In this document: one piece after another, positions 6,585 to 16,600 of the stretch | How the letters are laid out: each line of letters opens with the position of its first letter | Position numbering within the stretch: the first letter of the stretch is position 1 | Assembly (NCBI GenBank): GCA_002439805.1 | Contig: DJPQ01000118.1 | Span: 1 to 22,391 of the forward strand | DNA length: 22,391 bases | Reading direction: 5' to 3' | Origin: Bacteroidales bacterium UBA6408 | Lineage (GTDB): Bacteria; Bacteroidota; Bacteroidia; Bacteroidales; UBA932 | Made by a program: the position numbers and the translations under genes | The notes under the pieces: generated by a model | What the model was told of the DNA's origin: nothing | Seen by the model: only the letters and a program-made list of their open reading frames with translations | The model's database searches: none

Positions 6585-8407
6585 CGATGAGAAGATTATT
6601 TGACACGATAGTGGCTGCGGCCATCATTTCTGCCGCCGCCGTTTCCTGCACCGGTGGTCTTGCTCCGGATTCGGGGCTTATGACAAAGTCTGCAGCTTCT
6701 GCATCCGACCAGAACTCTGCTGGGTTCTTGTTCAGGATTGACGCTGACGGGGTTCAGACCTTTGTGCTCGGTCAGACCCGCACTTATGCAGTGACCCGCA
6801 AGGGGGTAAGCGCCACTACGGTGGTCGCTCCGGACGGTTGGTCCGTCAAGCTCTCCGAGACTCAGATAAGCATAACCGCACCGCATACTGCCGCGACAAA
6901 GTCCGCTGTGATTACCGACTCCGGCACGGACGTGTCGGTGATTGCCGTTTCCGAGCAAGGCTATGTCACCATGGCAAAAGTGACGACGGAGCTCGACACT
7001 ACCGCAAGCGTGGATGACCCGTTTGCCACCCTGACGCTCGGAAATGTCGGGGCATATTCTGCGGAGGTGAACGTCGATGTGCAGAACCAGTCCGAATGGT
7101 TCTGGGTGCTGAAGAAATCGTCCGAGACCGCTCCTGAGGCGGCAGACATTAAACTTGCCAATGCCGGTTCCGACAGCAGGGTGACGCTTTCTACCGAGCC
7201 GGAAACCAACTACACGTTCTATGTTCTTCCGGTAAGCGGCAAGAAGAACGGCAAGGTAGCGAAGCTCTCGTTCACCACCACAGCCGTGACATCCTACTAC
7301 GAGGCATGGGAGGCCGGCAGGGAAATCAAGGTAGGTTCGAGGACCTATAGCAAGGCCAATAACGGCAAGGCCATGTTCATCACCGGCAACAAAGAGCAGC
7401 AGATTTATGACGCCTGGGTTAATAAGGGCAACTATGGCATCTTTTTCATCGACGAGGGGTCGAGCGCGTTCTTCAATAATGCCGGTTACACCAAGCCTGT
7501 AATCGTCATCGGCAATGTTCCCGGCACCCGTCCTGCCGTGAAGATGAATCAGAACATTTTGGTTATCGGGACAGATCTCGCCTTCAGAAATGTGAGCGTG
7601 GAGATGGCTGACGGCGTCGGTAAAATGATATCCGGCAATCAGGCGATGGGAAGGATGATACTTGAGGACTGCCGCGTGGATTTGAAGTATCCGCTGCTTA
7701 ACAGATATTCATATGGTTCCAACACCGGCGACATGGAGGGTGTGGAAATCCTCGACTGCGATGTTCTCGTTGACTGGGCGTCGGACAACAACACGGAACC
7801 GTTCCTCATAACCGCCCACATCGGAGGCTCCGACTGCGGAGACCTGACCGTCAGGAACAATGTCTTCTGGAGCGCTTTAGGAAAGAAGGTGTTCCATCTG
7901 TGTTCGAGCCAGTATGCCGGAACCACCCAGTATGCCGGAACCACAAAGTTCGGCGCCGTGGTTCTGCGGAACAACACTTTCTATAATCTGAACAACGGAA
8001 AACTTTCCTCGTCGCCACAAAGGGACAGGGCTCTGATCCGTTCCTCGTCTGTCGGAAGCTTCGAGACCGGAGGGAACATTTTCTATGACACGGCGCCTGA
8101 ATCCAAGAGCGTCGCGGACAGACCGCACTTCACGCTTCTGTATGCCGGCGAAATGACTGTTGCGGAATTGCAGGCGGCAACGACGGCTGCCTCTAAGAGC
8201 CTGATTAACATTGCCGAGAGCTGTTATCTGAAAGGTACAGACAGCGCTGACTGGAATGCCGGGCTGACGAGCCTGATAAAGTGGAAGGACGGAAGCTCTT
8301 ACAAGGAGATAGACTCATGGACCAACCCTTTCAAATCCGAGGATGCGGAGACCGGGAAGTTCGTCACTACGAATGCCTACAGCGAATATGGAGCACAGAG
8401 GAAATAA
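6581..8407 (+). CDS. Right-handed beta-helix lipoprotein (beta-helix-a)
   Basis: 608 residues, translationally coupled to GH16-a by an ATGA overlap; the ATG at 6587 is an alternative start. The signal peptide ends in AAAVSC (Cys23), so this is a lipoprotein. Residues about 45-140 form a beta-rich domain (TKSAVITDS, VSVIAVSEQGY) nearly repeated in the 11277 gene. About 148-235 looks like a fibronectin-III-type domain (TNYTFYVLPVSG). From about 236 a parallel beta-helix follows with Asn-ladder rungs: VRNNVFWS, LRNNTFYN, TGGNIFYD. The layout resembles DUF4957/DUF5123 proteins of Bacteroidetes PULs. I see no lyase or hydrolase catalytic motif, so a glycan-binding or scaffold role at the surface is inferred. 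Of the three paralogues it alone lacks the DUF4988 or fimbrillin-like module. An 18-bp tandem duplication encodes QYAGTT twice. Confidence 0.82.
   Translation: MTMRRLFDTIVAAAIISAAAVSCTGGLAPDSGLMTKSAASASDQNSAGFLFRIDADGVQTFVLGQTRTYAVTRKGVSATTVVAPDGWSVKLSETQISITAPHTAATKSAVITDSGTDVSVIAVSEQGYVTMAKVTTELDTTASVDDPFATLTLGNVGAYSAEVNVDVQNQSEWFWVLKKSSETAPEAADIKLANAGSDSRVTLSTEPETNYTFYVLPVSGKKNGKVAKLSFTTTAVTSYYEAWEAGREIKVGSRTYSKANNGKAMFITGNKEQQIYDAWVNKGNYGIFFIDEGSSAFFNNAGYTKPVIVIGNVPGTRPAVKMNQNILVIGTDLAFRNVSVEMADGVGKMISGNQAMGRMILEDCRVDLKYPLLNRYSYGSNTGDMEGVEILDCDVLVDWASDNNTEPFLITAHIGGSDCGDLTVRNNVFWSALGKKVFHLCSSQYAGTTQYAGTTKFGAVVLRNNTFYNLNNGKLSSSPQRDRALIRSSSVGSFETGGNIFYDTAPESKSVADRPHFTLLYAGEMTVAELQAATTAASKSLINIAESCYLKGTDSADWNAGLTSLIKWKDGSSYKEIDSWTNPFKSEDAETGKFVTTNAYSEYGAQRK
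7910..7945 (+). repeat. 18-bp in-frame tandem duplication
   Basis: CAGTATGCCGGAACCAC plus one base is repeated back to back (7910-7927 and 7928-7945); the copies differ only at the last base. It doubles QYAGTT within a loop between two beta-helix rungs and keeps the frame. The near-identity points to recent slippage. Confidence 0.9.
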
Positions 8408-8430
8408 TCGTAAACATACAAACTGATATA

Positions 8431-9603
8431 ATGAAACACAGAATTACAGCAATCCTTGCGGCTGCCCTCGCGCTAATCTCCTGCGGAAGGGCGGCAAAGA
8501 CCCCGGACTACTATGTCTGCGCCTACATCTGGCCTTCGTGCCACGACGACTCCCTCGCACGGGAGCTCATCTGGCCGGCCGGAGAGGGCGAATGGGAAAT
8601 CATCAACAGGGCCGACGCGCGCTTCCCAGGGCATTACCAGCCACGCGAACCGCTCTGGAAGGGCGACAAGGACGATGACCCCGAGGTCGTGGAGAAGTGG
8701 ATAAACACCGCTTTGGAATACGGCGTGAACACCTTTGTCTATGACTGGTACTGGTTCCACAACTATCCGTTCCTTGAAGAGGCTCTCGACAACGGCTTCC
8801 TCAAGGCTCCGTCAAACGAGAAGATTAACTTCTACATCATGTACGCGAACCACGAGGTCACGAATCTCTGGAATCCCTACACCAACACAGACACAAAGAC
8901 GCTCACATTCGACCCCCGCATCGACTGGGCTCAGTGGAAGGTCATCGTTGACCGCGTCATAACCCGATACTTCACGAGGCCGAACTATGTGAAGATTGAC
9001 GGTTGTCCGGTGTTTTCCATCTGGGATCTCAACCTCTTCGCGGACGGCTTCGGCTCGATGGAAGAGGCAGGAAAGGCAATGGCATATTTCCGCGACGAGG
9101 TGAAAAAGGCCGGATTCCCGGATCTGCATCTCCAGCAGTGCGGCGGCAACTGGAAACGGAGCGCATCCGAGGCTGCGCACGTCAAGAAGCAGATGGAAGT
9201 CTTTGAAATCAAGTCTTTCGCGTTCTACAACATGGGCGGGTTCGACACCGACTACATCCGGCACGGCATGAACGGAATCAGGCTGCGCGAAGACTGGGCA
9301 AAGGAGTACGGGCTTCCCGTGTTCCCGACGGTCTCAGTCGGCTGGGACAGCACGCCTCGCTTCCTCGATGAGGGGGCAGACAAAATCACCTGCTGGAATC
9401 ACACTCCTGAGGCATTCGCCTCTTTCCTTCAGACCGCGAAGGAATGGGCGGACGACCACGCCGCCACGCAGCCCAAGTTCATCATGCTGAACGCATGGAA
9501 CGAGTATGTCGAGGGCAGCTACCTTCTTCCTGACCGGCGCGACGGCTTCGGCTACCTTCAGGCGGTGCGTGACGTGCTTGACGGCAAATACGAAAACAGA
9601 TAA
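8431..9603 (+). CDS. WbsX / GH99-like lipoprotein
   Basis: 390 residues starting at ATG 8431; an upstream reading from 8281 overlaps the previous gene and precedes the signal peptide. The signal peptide ends in LALISC (Cys18), a lipobox. The body matches the WbsX (Glyco_tran_WbsX) family, which is related to GH99: the opening DYYVCAYIWP, the GHYQPREPLWKGD segment, GVNTFVYDWYW, PFLEEALDNGFLKAP and ANHEVTNLW. Near the C-terminus NEYVEG carries Glu358 and Glu361, spaced as the two catalytic glutamates of GH99 endo-mannosidases. The family was first named from polysaccharide biosynthesis clusters. Its presence as an exported lipoprotein inside a degradation operon favours a hydrolase. Substrate unknown. 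It sits 23 bases after beta-helix-a and 12 before GH16-b. Confidence 0.82.
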   Translation: MKHRITAILAAALALISCGRAAKTPDYYVCAYIWPSCHDDSLARELIWPAGEGEWEIINRADARFPGHYQPREPLWKGDKDDDPEVVEKWINTALEYGVNTFVYDWYWFHNYPFLEEALDNGFLKAPSNEKINFYIMYANHEVTNLWNPYTNTDTKTLTFDPRIDWAQWKVIVDRVITRYFTRPNYVKIDGCPVFSIWDLNLFADGFGSMEEAGKAMAYFRDEVKKAGFPDLHLQQCGGNWKRSASEAAHVKKQMEVFEIKSFAFYNMGGFDTDYIRHGMNGIRLREDWAKEYGLPVFPTVSVGWDSTPRFLDEGADKITCWNHTPEAFASFLQTAKEWADDHAATQPKFIMLNAWNEYVEGSYLLPDRRDGFGYLQAVRDVLDGKYENR

Positions 9604-9615
9604 AACAACTGCATA

Positions 9616-11250
9616 ATGAAAACTTACGGAACACTTAAAAAAATCGTCCCGCTTCTTGCGCTCGTTCTGGCGGCCGCTTCCTGCAGCACGTCGGACTTGG
9701 ACAAGAGGCTTGACGGACTTGACGGGAGAGTGACTGCCATTGAGGACTATGTCTCGAAAATCAATGACAACATCATCGCCGCAAATGCCCTCTATCGCAA
9801 GAATGTCCTCATAACGGACTACAAGGCGACGGAAAGCGGTTATGAGCTCACGCTGTCCAGCGGGGAGACGCTGAAGATTACATTCGGCGACAAGATTGAC
9901 GGCAATGCTCCGATTATCGGTGTTGAGGACGGGAAATGGGTCATCTCGACCGACGGCGGAGATGAGTTTACGGAAATCGAGGGAACCGAGCCTCCTGGGA
10001 ATCAGGACGGCAAGACCCCTATGGTCAAGGTTGACAAGTATGGCTTCTGGATTATTTCCACCGACGGCGGACAGAACTGGACCCGCATCCTGAATGAAAA
10101 GGGAGACCCTATCAGCGCGAAGGACGGAAAGTCCATGGGCGGCGAATACAATTTCTTCTCAAGTGTCAGCTACAACAAGGAGACTGGAAACCTGGACATC
10201 GTCATGGTTGGAGGGGATTCTCTTTCTATCCCCGTAAAGAAGGGTTCCTCTATTAAGCCGCGTTACTATTACGACGGCATCTATGCATTTGCCGGGAAGG
10301 AGGTCAGTTTCCCTGTGGAAATGACCGGAGTCGATAACGCCGTGTGGACTTATGTGCCGGAGGGTTGGCGTGCACGGCTTGAGGACGGCAGTCTCGTCGT
10401 CGCGGCTCCGGAGGACGGCAAGGCCGGGAGCTATACGCTTGAGATGCTTGCGTTCACGGATGCCGGCGACACTACCCCTTACAAGTTCACCTTCACATAC
10501 GACCCTAAGCTGATTTTCCGCGAAGATTTCAGCGGGGCTGAGATTGACGAAAGGTACTGGAGCCGCTACAAGCATGGCGAATACACCTCTGAGTGGGACA
10601 TGTATCAGGAGGGCGACCCGGCGCAGTCTTTCCAGAAAGACGGGCTGTTGACGATGCTTGCCGTGAAATATGGTGACACATACAGGACCGGTGCCGTAGA
10701 TACAAGGAAGAAGATGACATTTGAACCTCCGTTCAGGGTTGACTGCAGCGCAAGGTTCACCCAGATGGCGGACGGTGTCTGGTATGCGATATGGATTTGC
10801 CCTGTAAAGGGTTATCAGTTCGGCGAAATTGACATTATGGAAAAATCCAACTTCGGAACCATGACGCAGCACACCGCTCATAACCCATATACCTTGAACT
10901 GTACGAGCATAGCGCAGGATCAGAAAAACTCCGGAAAGAGTTCAATTTCAGTGAGCGGTCAGTTCAACACCTATTCCGTCGAGTGCCGGGAGGATGCCGT
11001 GGTCTTCTTCGTGAACGGACAGGAGGTCTATCGTTACAGGAACATCCCGCATTCGGAGAGCGACCCTGCATACCTGAAGCTCAATGAGAATGAGCGGCCT
11101 TATTATATGCAGAACTTCACTTTCCCGGAGCAGTCATACGCGATTCTTCTGGACATTGCCGTCGGAGGCAACTTCCCTGGATGCGCCATAAACGATGAGG
11201 AACTTCCGGGACAGTTCGATGTTGACTGGATTAGTGTAAGCAAACTTTAG
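9616..11250 (+). CDS. GH16 lipoprotein with DUF4988 N-terminus (GH16-b)
   Basis: 544 residues. The signal peptide has a lipobox (LAAASC, Cys23). Residues about 27-55 form a short heptad-rich coiled coil (DKRLDGLDGRVTAIEDYV). This opens a DUF4988-type region to about 200, with YELTLSSGETLKI and two DG-rich repeats of the form FWIISTDGGQNW. Residues about 212-297 are the same beta-rich linker as in GH16-a (EGWRARLEDG). GH16 runs from about 298 to the end. The active site GEIDIME is intact: Glu404, Asp406, Glu409. Shared unusual features with GH16-a include PPFRVDC before the active site and HNPYTLN after it. The two catalytic domains are clearly paralogous, while their N-terminal modules are unrelated. 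Expected to be a surface endo-beta-glycanase; the second copy may act on a different chain length or linkage. Confidence 0.88.
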   Translation: MKTYGTLKKIVPLLALVLAAASCSTSDLDKRLDGLDGRVTAIEDYVSKINDNIIAANALYRKNVLITDYKATESGYELTLSSGETLKITFGDKIDGNAPIIGVEDGKWVISTDGGDEFTEIEGTEPPGNQDGKTPMVKVDKYGFWIISTDGGQNWTRILNEKGDPISAKDGKSMGGEYNFFSSVSYNKETGNLDIVMVGGDSLSIPVKKGSSIKPRYYYDGIYAFAGKEVSFPVEMTGVDNAVWTYVPEGWRARLEDGSLVVAAPEDGKAGSYTLEMLAFTDAGDTTPYKFTFTYDPKLIFREDFSGAEIDERYWSRYKHGEYTSEWDMYQEGDPAQSFQKDGLLTMLAVKYGDTYRTGAVDTRKKMTFEPPFRVDCSARFTQMADGVWYAIWICPVKGYQFGEIDIMEKSNFGTMTQHTAHNPYTLNCTSIAQDQKNSGKSSISVSGQFNTYSVECREDAVVFFVNGQEVYRYRNIPHSESDPAYLKLNENERPYYMQNFTFPEQSYAILLDIAVGGNFPGCAINDEELPGQFDVDWISVSKL

Positions 11251-11276
11251 AAAAGACAAAATAACATAATGACAAT

Positions 11277-13607
11277 ATGAAAAACATTTTTAAACTGATA
11301 ATCGCTTCGGTCGCGGCCGCGTCGCTGTTCGCCTGCACCGACAATTCCGGACTTGAAGAACGGGTTAATGATCTCGAGGGGCGCGTGACGGCCATTGAAA
11401 ATGTGCTTGACGCATTGAATGACAATGTCGAGGCTCTTCAGGCAATCGCCGAGGGCAAGACTATAAACAGCGTGACTGAAAAGGACGGAGTCTATACCAT
11501 AACTCTCTCGAACGGTGAGGAACTTACGCTCACGCAGGGATCTGTCGGTATGGGCAAGGCTCCGATTCTTTCAATAGACAAGGACGGCTGGTGGATGGTG
11601 GACTATCAGGACGGTAAAGGCCCGCAGTATGTCACGTCTGAAGGGGAAAAGGTCCTCGGGCGCGGATCAGACGGCGTGACTCCGAAGTTCAGCGTCAGCA
11701 AGGACGGCTACTGGACTGTGAGCTACGACGGCGGCCAGACTTGGGCTGATGTCCTTGATGAGAACGGCTCCCGTGTGCTTGCCGTTGCAGAATCCGGCGG
11801 CGAAGATTCCTATTTCGCTGACGTGACCTACACCGACGAGGCTCTCATCCTCACGCTCAAGAACGGACAGAGCTACACGGCTCCTGTCGTCGGAGGCTTC
11901 CTGTTCAAGATAAACGGAGTCCCGGACGGTGACGTCACCTTCAAGGGCGGAGAAAAGAAGACTTTCGGCATCGAGCAGAAAGGCGTTGCCTACACTACGG
12001 TCATGCGTCCCGAAGGCTGGAACGCATGGCTTACGGAGTCCATCCTCACGGTGCAGGCCCCGGCCGCCGCGTCCGCTGACACAAAGGCCGTCATCGCCGA
12101 CTCCCGCAAGGATGTTTCAGTGATTGCAGTCTCTGAGGCCGGTCATGTCGCAGTGGCGAAGGTGCGCGTCTATGTTGATGGACAGAGCACCGTTGACGAC
12201 CCGGCAGCCGGAATCAGGCTTCTTGAGGCGGCTCCTACAACACTCAAGTTCAGCATTATCCTTGAGAATGCCAGCAGCTGGAAATATATGCTGCTTCAGT
12301 CTTCCGAGCCGGCTCCTTCGCGTGCGGAAGTGATTGCTTCCGGCACCGACGGCGGCGCCGAGACTCAGATTATGTTCGACAAGCTGAACGCCGAGACATC
12401 CTACACTCTCTATGTCGTTCCGGGCAACGCCTCGGGAGACGGGCCTCTGGCGTCCTGCGAGGCTTCAACCACTGCATTCAGCAATCTCTACGAGGCTTGG
12501 CAGGCCGGAATGGACGTCAAGATTGACGGCGTCGCCTACAACAAGTCCGCTTACGGCGAAGCCACGCTCATCGAGAGCGACGGCCCTATTGCCGGCAACG
12601 GCGTCTATTTCATCGCTGACGGCGTAACGGCCACCCTCCCGTCAAGCGACACTTTCAAGGGTTCTCTCATCGTCTGCGGAAACACGGCCACTCAAAGAAG
12701 CGCGTCTGTGGTATTCAGCGGCGGCGCTCTCTTCAAGATGGGCGACGAGTCGGCTGAAAAACATGTAGTCGCATTCAGAAATGTCAATCTGGGTATTGCT
12801 ACCGTTGGTAATCTGCATTTCGTGAACACTGCAATAGAGGGACTGGGAAGTTTCATACTGGACGGCTGCTACATCAACCTTGAGGAGGACATCCTTTGGA
12901 GGCAGAAGACCGTGCAGACCCTCCGGAACTTCACAATCGTGAACTGCGACATACTCGTCGCCAACGACAAGGACGGTCGCGGACGCTCGATAATCCAGAC
13001 ATGGAACGGAAGTTCGTTTATCGGAGAAGGCTACAAGATGGGCACTTTCACGGCAAGGAACAATGTCGTGTGGAGCAAGTCCGAGGAGCAGATTCCTTTC
13101 TATTTCATTGACTGCAAGTTCGGGTCTGGTCTGCCTTGGGAAAGCATTACAATGGAAAACAACACCTTCTATAATGTAGGAAGTGACAAGGCAGACTGGT
13201 TTACACGCGCCGTCATTTCCGTCAACACGGTCAGCGGTGACATAATTGTCAGGAACAACCTGTTCTATCAGTCAAAGCCCGTGAACAAGGGTACGAACGG
13301 CGAGCGTCTCGGGGCATTTGTCGCAGTGCGCGGCGAGAACTTTAACCCTGAAGGCAAGGTTCAGACCGGCGGCAACTGGTCATGGTATCCGCAGACCTGC
13401 TTCCTCACCACAAAAGACAATAAGTACTGGTATGGCAATCAGGACAATTCCTTCACTGGAGACAAGTTCAGCACCGGCTGCGACCTCGGAGTCAAGATGA
13501 ACGGAAATACAGTCGAGTCTATGGACGAACCGTTCGAGAGTGCGGACGTCGAGACCGGAACATTCGTGAAGAAGGCGGCCTTTGCCGACAAGGGAGCATC
13601 ACGTTAG
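11277..13607 (+). CDS. DUF4988 + beta-helix lipoprotein (beta-helix-b)
   Basis: 776 residues, the longest of the three beta-helix paralogues. The signal peptide has a lipobox (SLFAC, Cys20). A coiled coil (LEERVNDLEGRVTAIENVL) and DUF4988-type region fill residues about 22-205 and closely resemble those of GH16-b, including KDGYWTVSYDGGQTW. Residues about 208-300 are the beta-rich domain shared with beta-helix-a (VSVIAVSEAGHV). About 313-400 is fibronectin-III-like (TSYTLYVVPGNA). The beta-helix runs from about 401 to the end, starting with YEAWQAG and carrying rungs ARNNVVWS, MENNTFYN and VRNNLFYQ. The end EPFESADVETGTF...KGASR matches the tails of its paralogues. No catalytic motif is visible; a surface glycan-binding or spacer role is inferred. 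It sits 26 bases after GH16-b and 19 bases before SusC. Confidence 0.82.
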   Translation: MKNIFKLIIASVAAASLFACTDNSGLEERVNDLEGRVTAIENVLDALNDNVEALQAIAEGKTINSVTEKDGVYTITLSNGEELTLTQGSVGMGKAPILSIDKDGWWMVDYQDGKGPQYVTSEGEKVLGRGSDGVTPKFSVSKDGYWTVSYDGGQTWADVLDENGSRVLAVAESGGEDSYFADVTYTDEALILTLKNGQSYTAPVVGGFLFKINGVPDGDVTFKGGEKKTFGIEQKGVAYTTVMRPEGWNAWLTESILTVQAPAAASADTKAVIADSRKDVSVIAVSEAGHVAVAKVRVYVDGQSTVDDPAAGIRLLEAAPTTLKFSIILENASSWKYMLLQSSEPAPSRAEVIASGTDGGAETQIMFDKLNAETSYTLYVVPGNASGDGPLASCEASTTAFSNLYEAWQAGMDVKIDGVAYNKSAYGEATLIESDGPIAGNGVYFIADGVTATLPSSDTFKGSLIVCGNTATQRSASVVFSGGALFKMGDESAEKHVVAFRNVNLGIATVGNLHFVNTAIEGLGSFILDGCYINLEEDILWRQKTVQTLRNFTIVNCDILVANDKDGRGRSIIQTWNGSSFIGEGYKMGTFTARNNVVWSKSEEQIPFYFIDCKFGSGLPWESITMENNTFYNVGSDKADWFTRAVISVNTVSGDIIVRNNLFYQSKPVNKGTNGERLGAFVAVRGENFNPEGKVQTGGNWSWYPQTCFLTTKDNKYWYGNQDNSFTGDKFSTGCDLGVKMNGNTVESMDEPFESADVETGTFVKKAAFADKGASR

Positions 13608-13626
13608 TCCGTAAAAACTGAAGAAA

Positions 13627-16600
13627 ATGAAAGCTTTGACAAAAATATCCATAATGGTCTGCGCACTGCTCTGCCTGGCTGTCTCCCTTTGGGGACAGTC
13701 GGGCCGGGTGACCGTGCGCGGAACCGTCAGCGACAACGCTGGACCCCTGCCGGGCGCGACTGTCTATGAGAAAGGCAATATGTCCAACGGCTCTGCGACT
13801 GGTGCGGACGGAAAATATTCCATCTCCGTGCCTTCGGACGCGACCATAGTCATCTCATGCCTTGGTTACGCCGATGTCGAGGAGAAGGTCGGCGGCCGTT
13901 CGGTCATCGACGTGAAGATGAATGATTCTGCAGAAACGCTTGCGGCCGCAGAGGTGGTGAGCGTGGGATACGGCTCCGTGGCGAGGCGCGACCTCACCGG
14001 TTCCGTCGGAAAGGTGAACATGGATGAAATCATAAAATCCACTCCTATGAACTTCGACCAGGCGCTTGCCGGCCGTGTCGCCGGAGTGGTGGTGACCACG
14101 TCCGACGGACAGGTCGGAGCCGAGGCCAACATCGTGATCCGAGGCAACAACTCCCTCACGCAGTCGTCCGCCCCGCTCTATGTCATAGACGGTTTCCCTA
14201 CCGAGAGTTCGTTCGCCTCGTCAATCAGCCCGGCGGACATCGAGAGCGTCGATGTGCTCAAGGATGCCTCCGCATCGGCAATTTACGGAGCCCGGGGAGC
14301 GAACGGAGTCATCGTGATAACCACAAAGCGCGGCTCGCAGGGCAAACCTAAGGTGAACTTCTCCGCGTCCTGGACGGGCGGGAAGATTGCCAACAAGGTG
14401 GATTTGCTCAGCGGCTATGAGTTCGTGCGTCTCGACGATGAGTACGCGCAGGGCACTACCGGTTCGCACTCCGGCTATTTCACAGGCTATGACGCCACCG
14501 GAGCATACGACTACGACTACTACTCGCTGGAGGACTACAAAACGCAGCCGTACGTCGATTGGCAGGATCAGGTCTATAGGACCTCGTTCTCCCAGAACTA
14601 CAATGTCTCGGTGAGCGGAGGTAGCGCGAAGGCCGACAATCTCTACAATGTCAGCTTCAGCGCCCTCGACCAGAACGGTATTCTTGTGGCTTCGGATTTC
14701 CAGAGATATTCAGGAAAGGTGAACTTCACGCAGAACTTCGGGGAAAAGGTGAGCCTCGACGTGATAGGGAGTTTCTCCCGCGCGACGACAAACGGAACCC
14801 AGCCGGCGTCGTCGAATCAGGCATCGACCGTGTCGTCCTACCTTCTCTACTCCGTGTGGGGATTCCGTCCCATCCGTCCGCTGCGCTTCGGCCCGATCAA
14901 CGACGCCTTCGTGAACGAGCTTGTGGATGAGGAAATATCAAATCCTGATGCCTTCCGTTTCAATCCTGCGGCGAACGTCCGCAACCAGTATCGCAAGGTC
15001 GTGAGGGACTACCTCAACGGAAGCGCTGCTCTCAACTATGAGATAATCAAGGGACTGAAACTCCGTATCTCCGGAGGATATACCCTCTCCAAGAGCCGCA
15101 ACGAGCAGTTCAACGGCTCCAACACCATGACCGGACACCCTGCATTCCCGCTCGGCTACGGTCCTAATGCCCAGATTATCTGGGACGAGACTCAGACTTG
15201 GCTGAACGAGAACACGCTCAGCTTTGACAGGACCTTCGGCCTCGACCATCATTTCCAGGCGCTCGTCGGAGCCACGTTCCAGGGCGAGACCACGACCCAT
15301 CAGGGCGTCGGTGCGCACCACATACAGTCGGAGCAGCTCGGGCTTGAGGGAATGAACACCGGCGAGTATCAGGCAATCGAGCCTTACAAATGGCAGTGGA
15401 TGCTCGCTTCCGGCCTTGCCCGCGTGAACTATAACTACAAGCACAAGTACTACGTTACCGCATCGTTCCGTGCGGACGGCTCGTCAAAGTTCCCAAAAAA
15501 GAACCGCTGGGGATTCTTCCCTTCGGCCAGCGTCGCGTGGACTTTCACGAACGAGGACTGGATGAAGGGTCTGAGCTGGTGGAACAACGGAAAGATTCGT
15601 TTCTCGTGGGGAGAGACCGGAAACAACAGGACATCAACTCCTTACGACTACTACACGCGCTTCCTTTCCCTTCCGGGAAACAACAACAATCAGGACTATG
15701 TCCGCGACGGGCAGACTGTCTCCGGATATTTCCGCTACAATATGCCTAACGAGGACCTGCGCTGGGAGACCACCGAGCAGCTTGACCTCGGACTCGACCT
15801 CGCGTTCCTTGACAACAGGATTTCGGTCACCGCCGACATCTACCAGAAGAACACCCGCGACCTGCTTCTTCAGGCGACCATGCCGTCTTCTTCCGGATAT
15901 GAGAACGCCATGATCAATGTAGGTTCTATACGCAACAGGGGACTTGAACTCTCAATAAATGTCGTCCCTGTACGCGCTAAGAACTTCACATGGACATCCA
16001 CCTTCAATTTCGGAATGAACAACAACACCGTGACCGGGCTTTCGATGAACCAGACGACGCTCATCTCCACGGTTTACTGGAATGACCGCTACTCTTCGCA
16101 GACCCCGTATGTCACCAAGGTCGGGATGCCTACCGGTCTCATGTACGGCTACCGCTACCTCGGGACCTACAAGTACGACGAGTTCACCAACGGAACTCTC
16201 CTGAAGGAGGGCATCCCTTACCTTGAGAGCATGACCAGAAGCTCCGTCAGGCCGGGTGATCCGAAATATGAGGACGTGAACGGCGACGGCGTCATCAACG
16301 ACTCCGACAGGACCGTCATCGGAGTGGGACAGCCTCTGCACACCGGAGGATGGAACAACACCTTCAATTTCTACGGATTCGACCTCAGCGTCTTCTTCAA
16401 CTGGAGCTACGGCAACGACATCCTCAACGCCAACCGTCTGATGTTCGAGTACTACGACGGCTCGCAACTCAACCAGTTCGGGACAATGCGCAATGCCTGG
16501 TCGCTGGAGCGCAACCCGCAGAGCGACATCCCGCGCGCCGGCGCAAGGGGCATGGAGTATTATTCTTCCCGTGTTGTGGAGGACGGCTCTTTCCTTCGTC

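Noticed and set aside
6581..8407. Pectate lyase annotation for the beta-helix proteins
   Set aside because: The fold pattern fits, but I find no catalytic residues or calcium-site signature, so only the fold is called.
8281..8430. Extended start of the WbsX-like gene
   Set aside because: It overlaps the end of beta-helix-a in another frame and would place 50 residues before a clear lipoprotein signal peptide.
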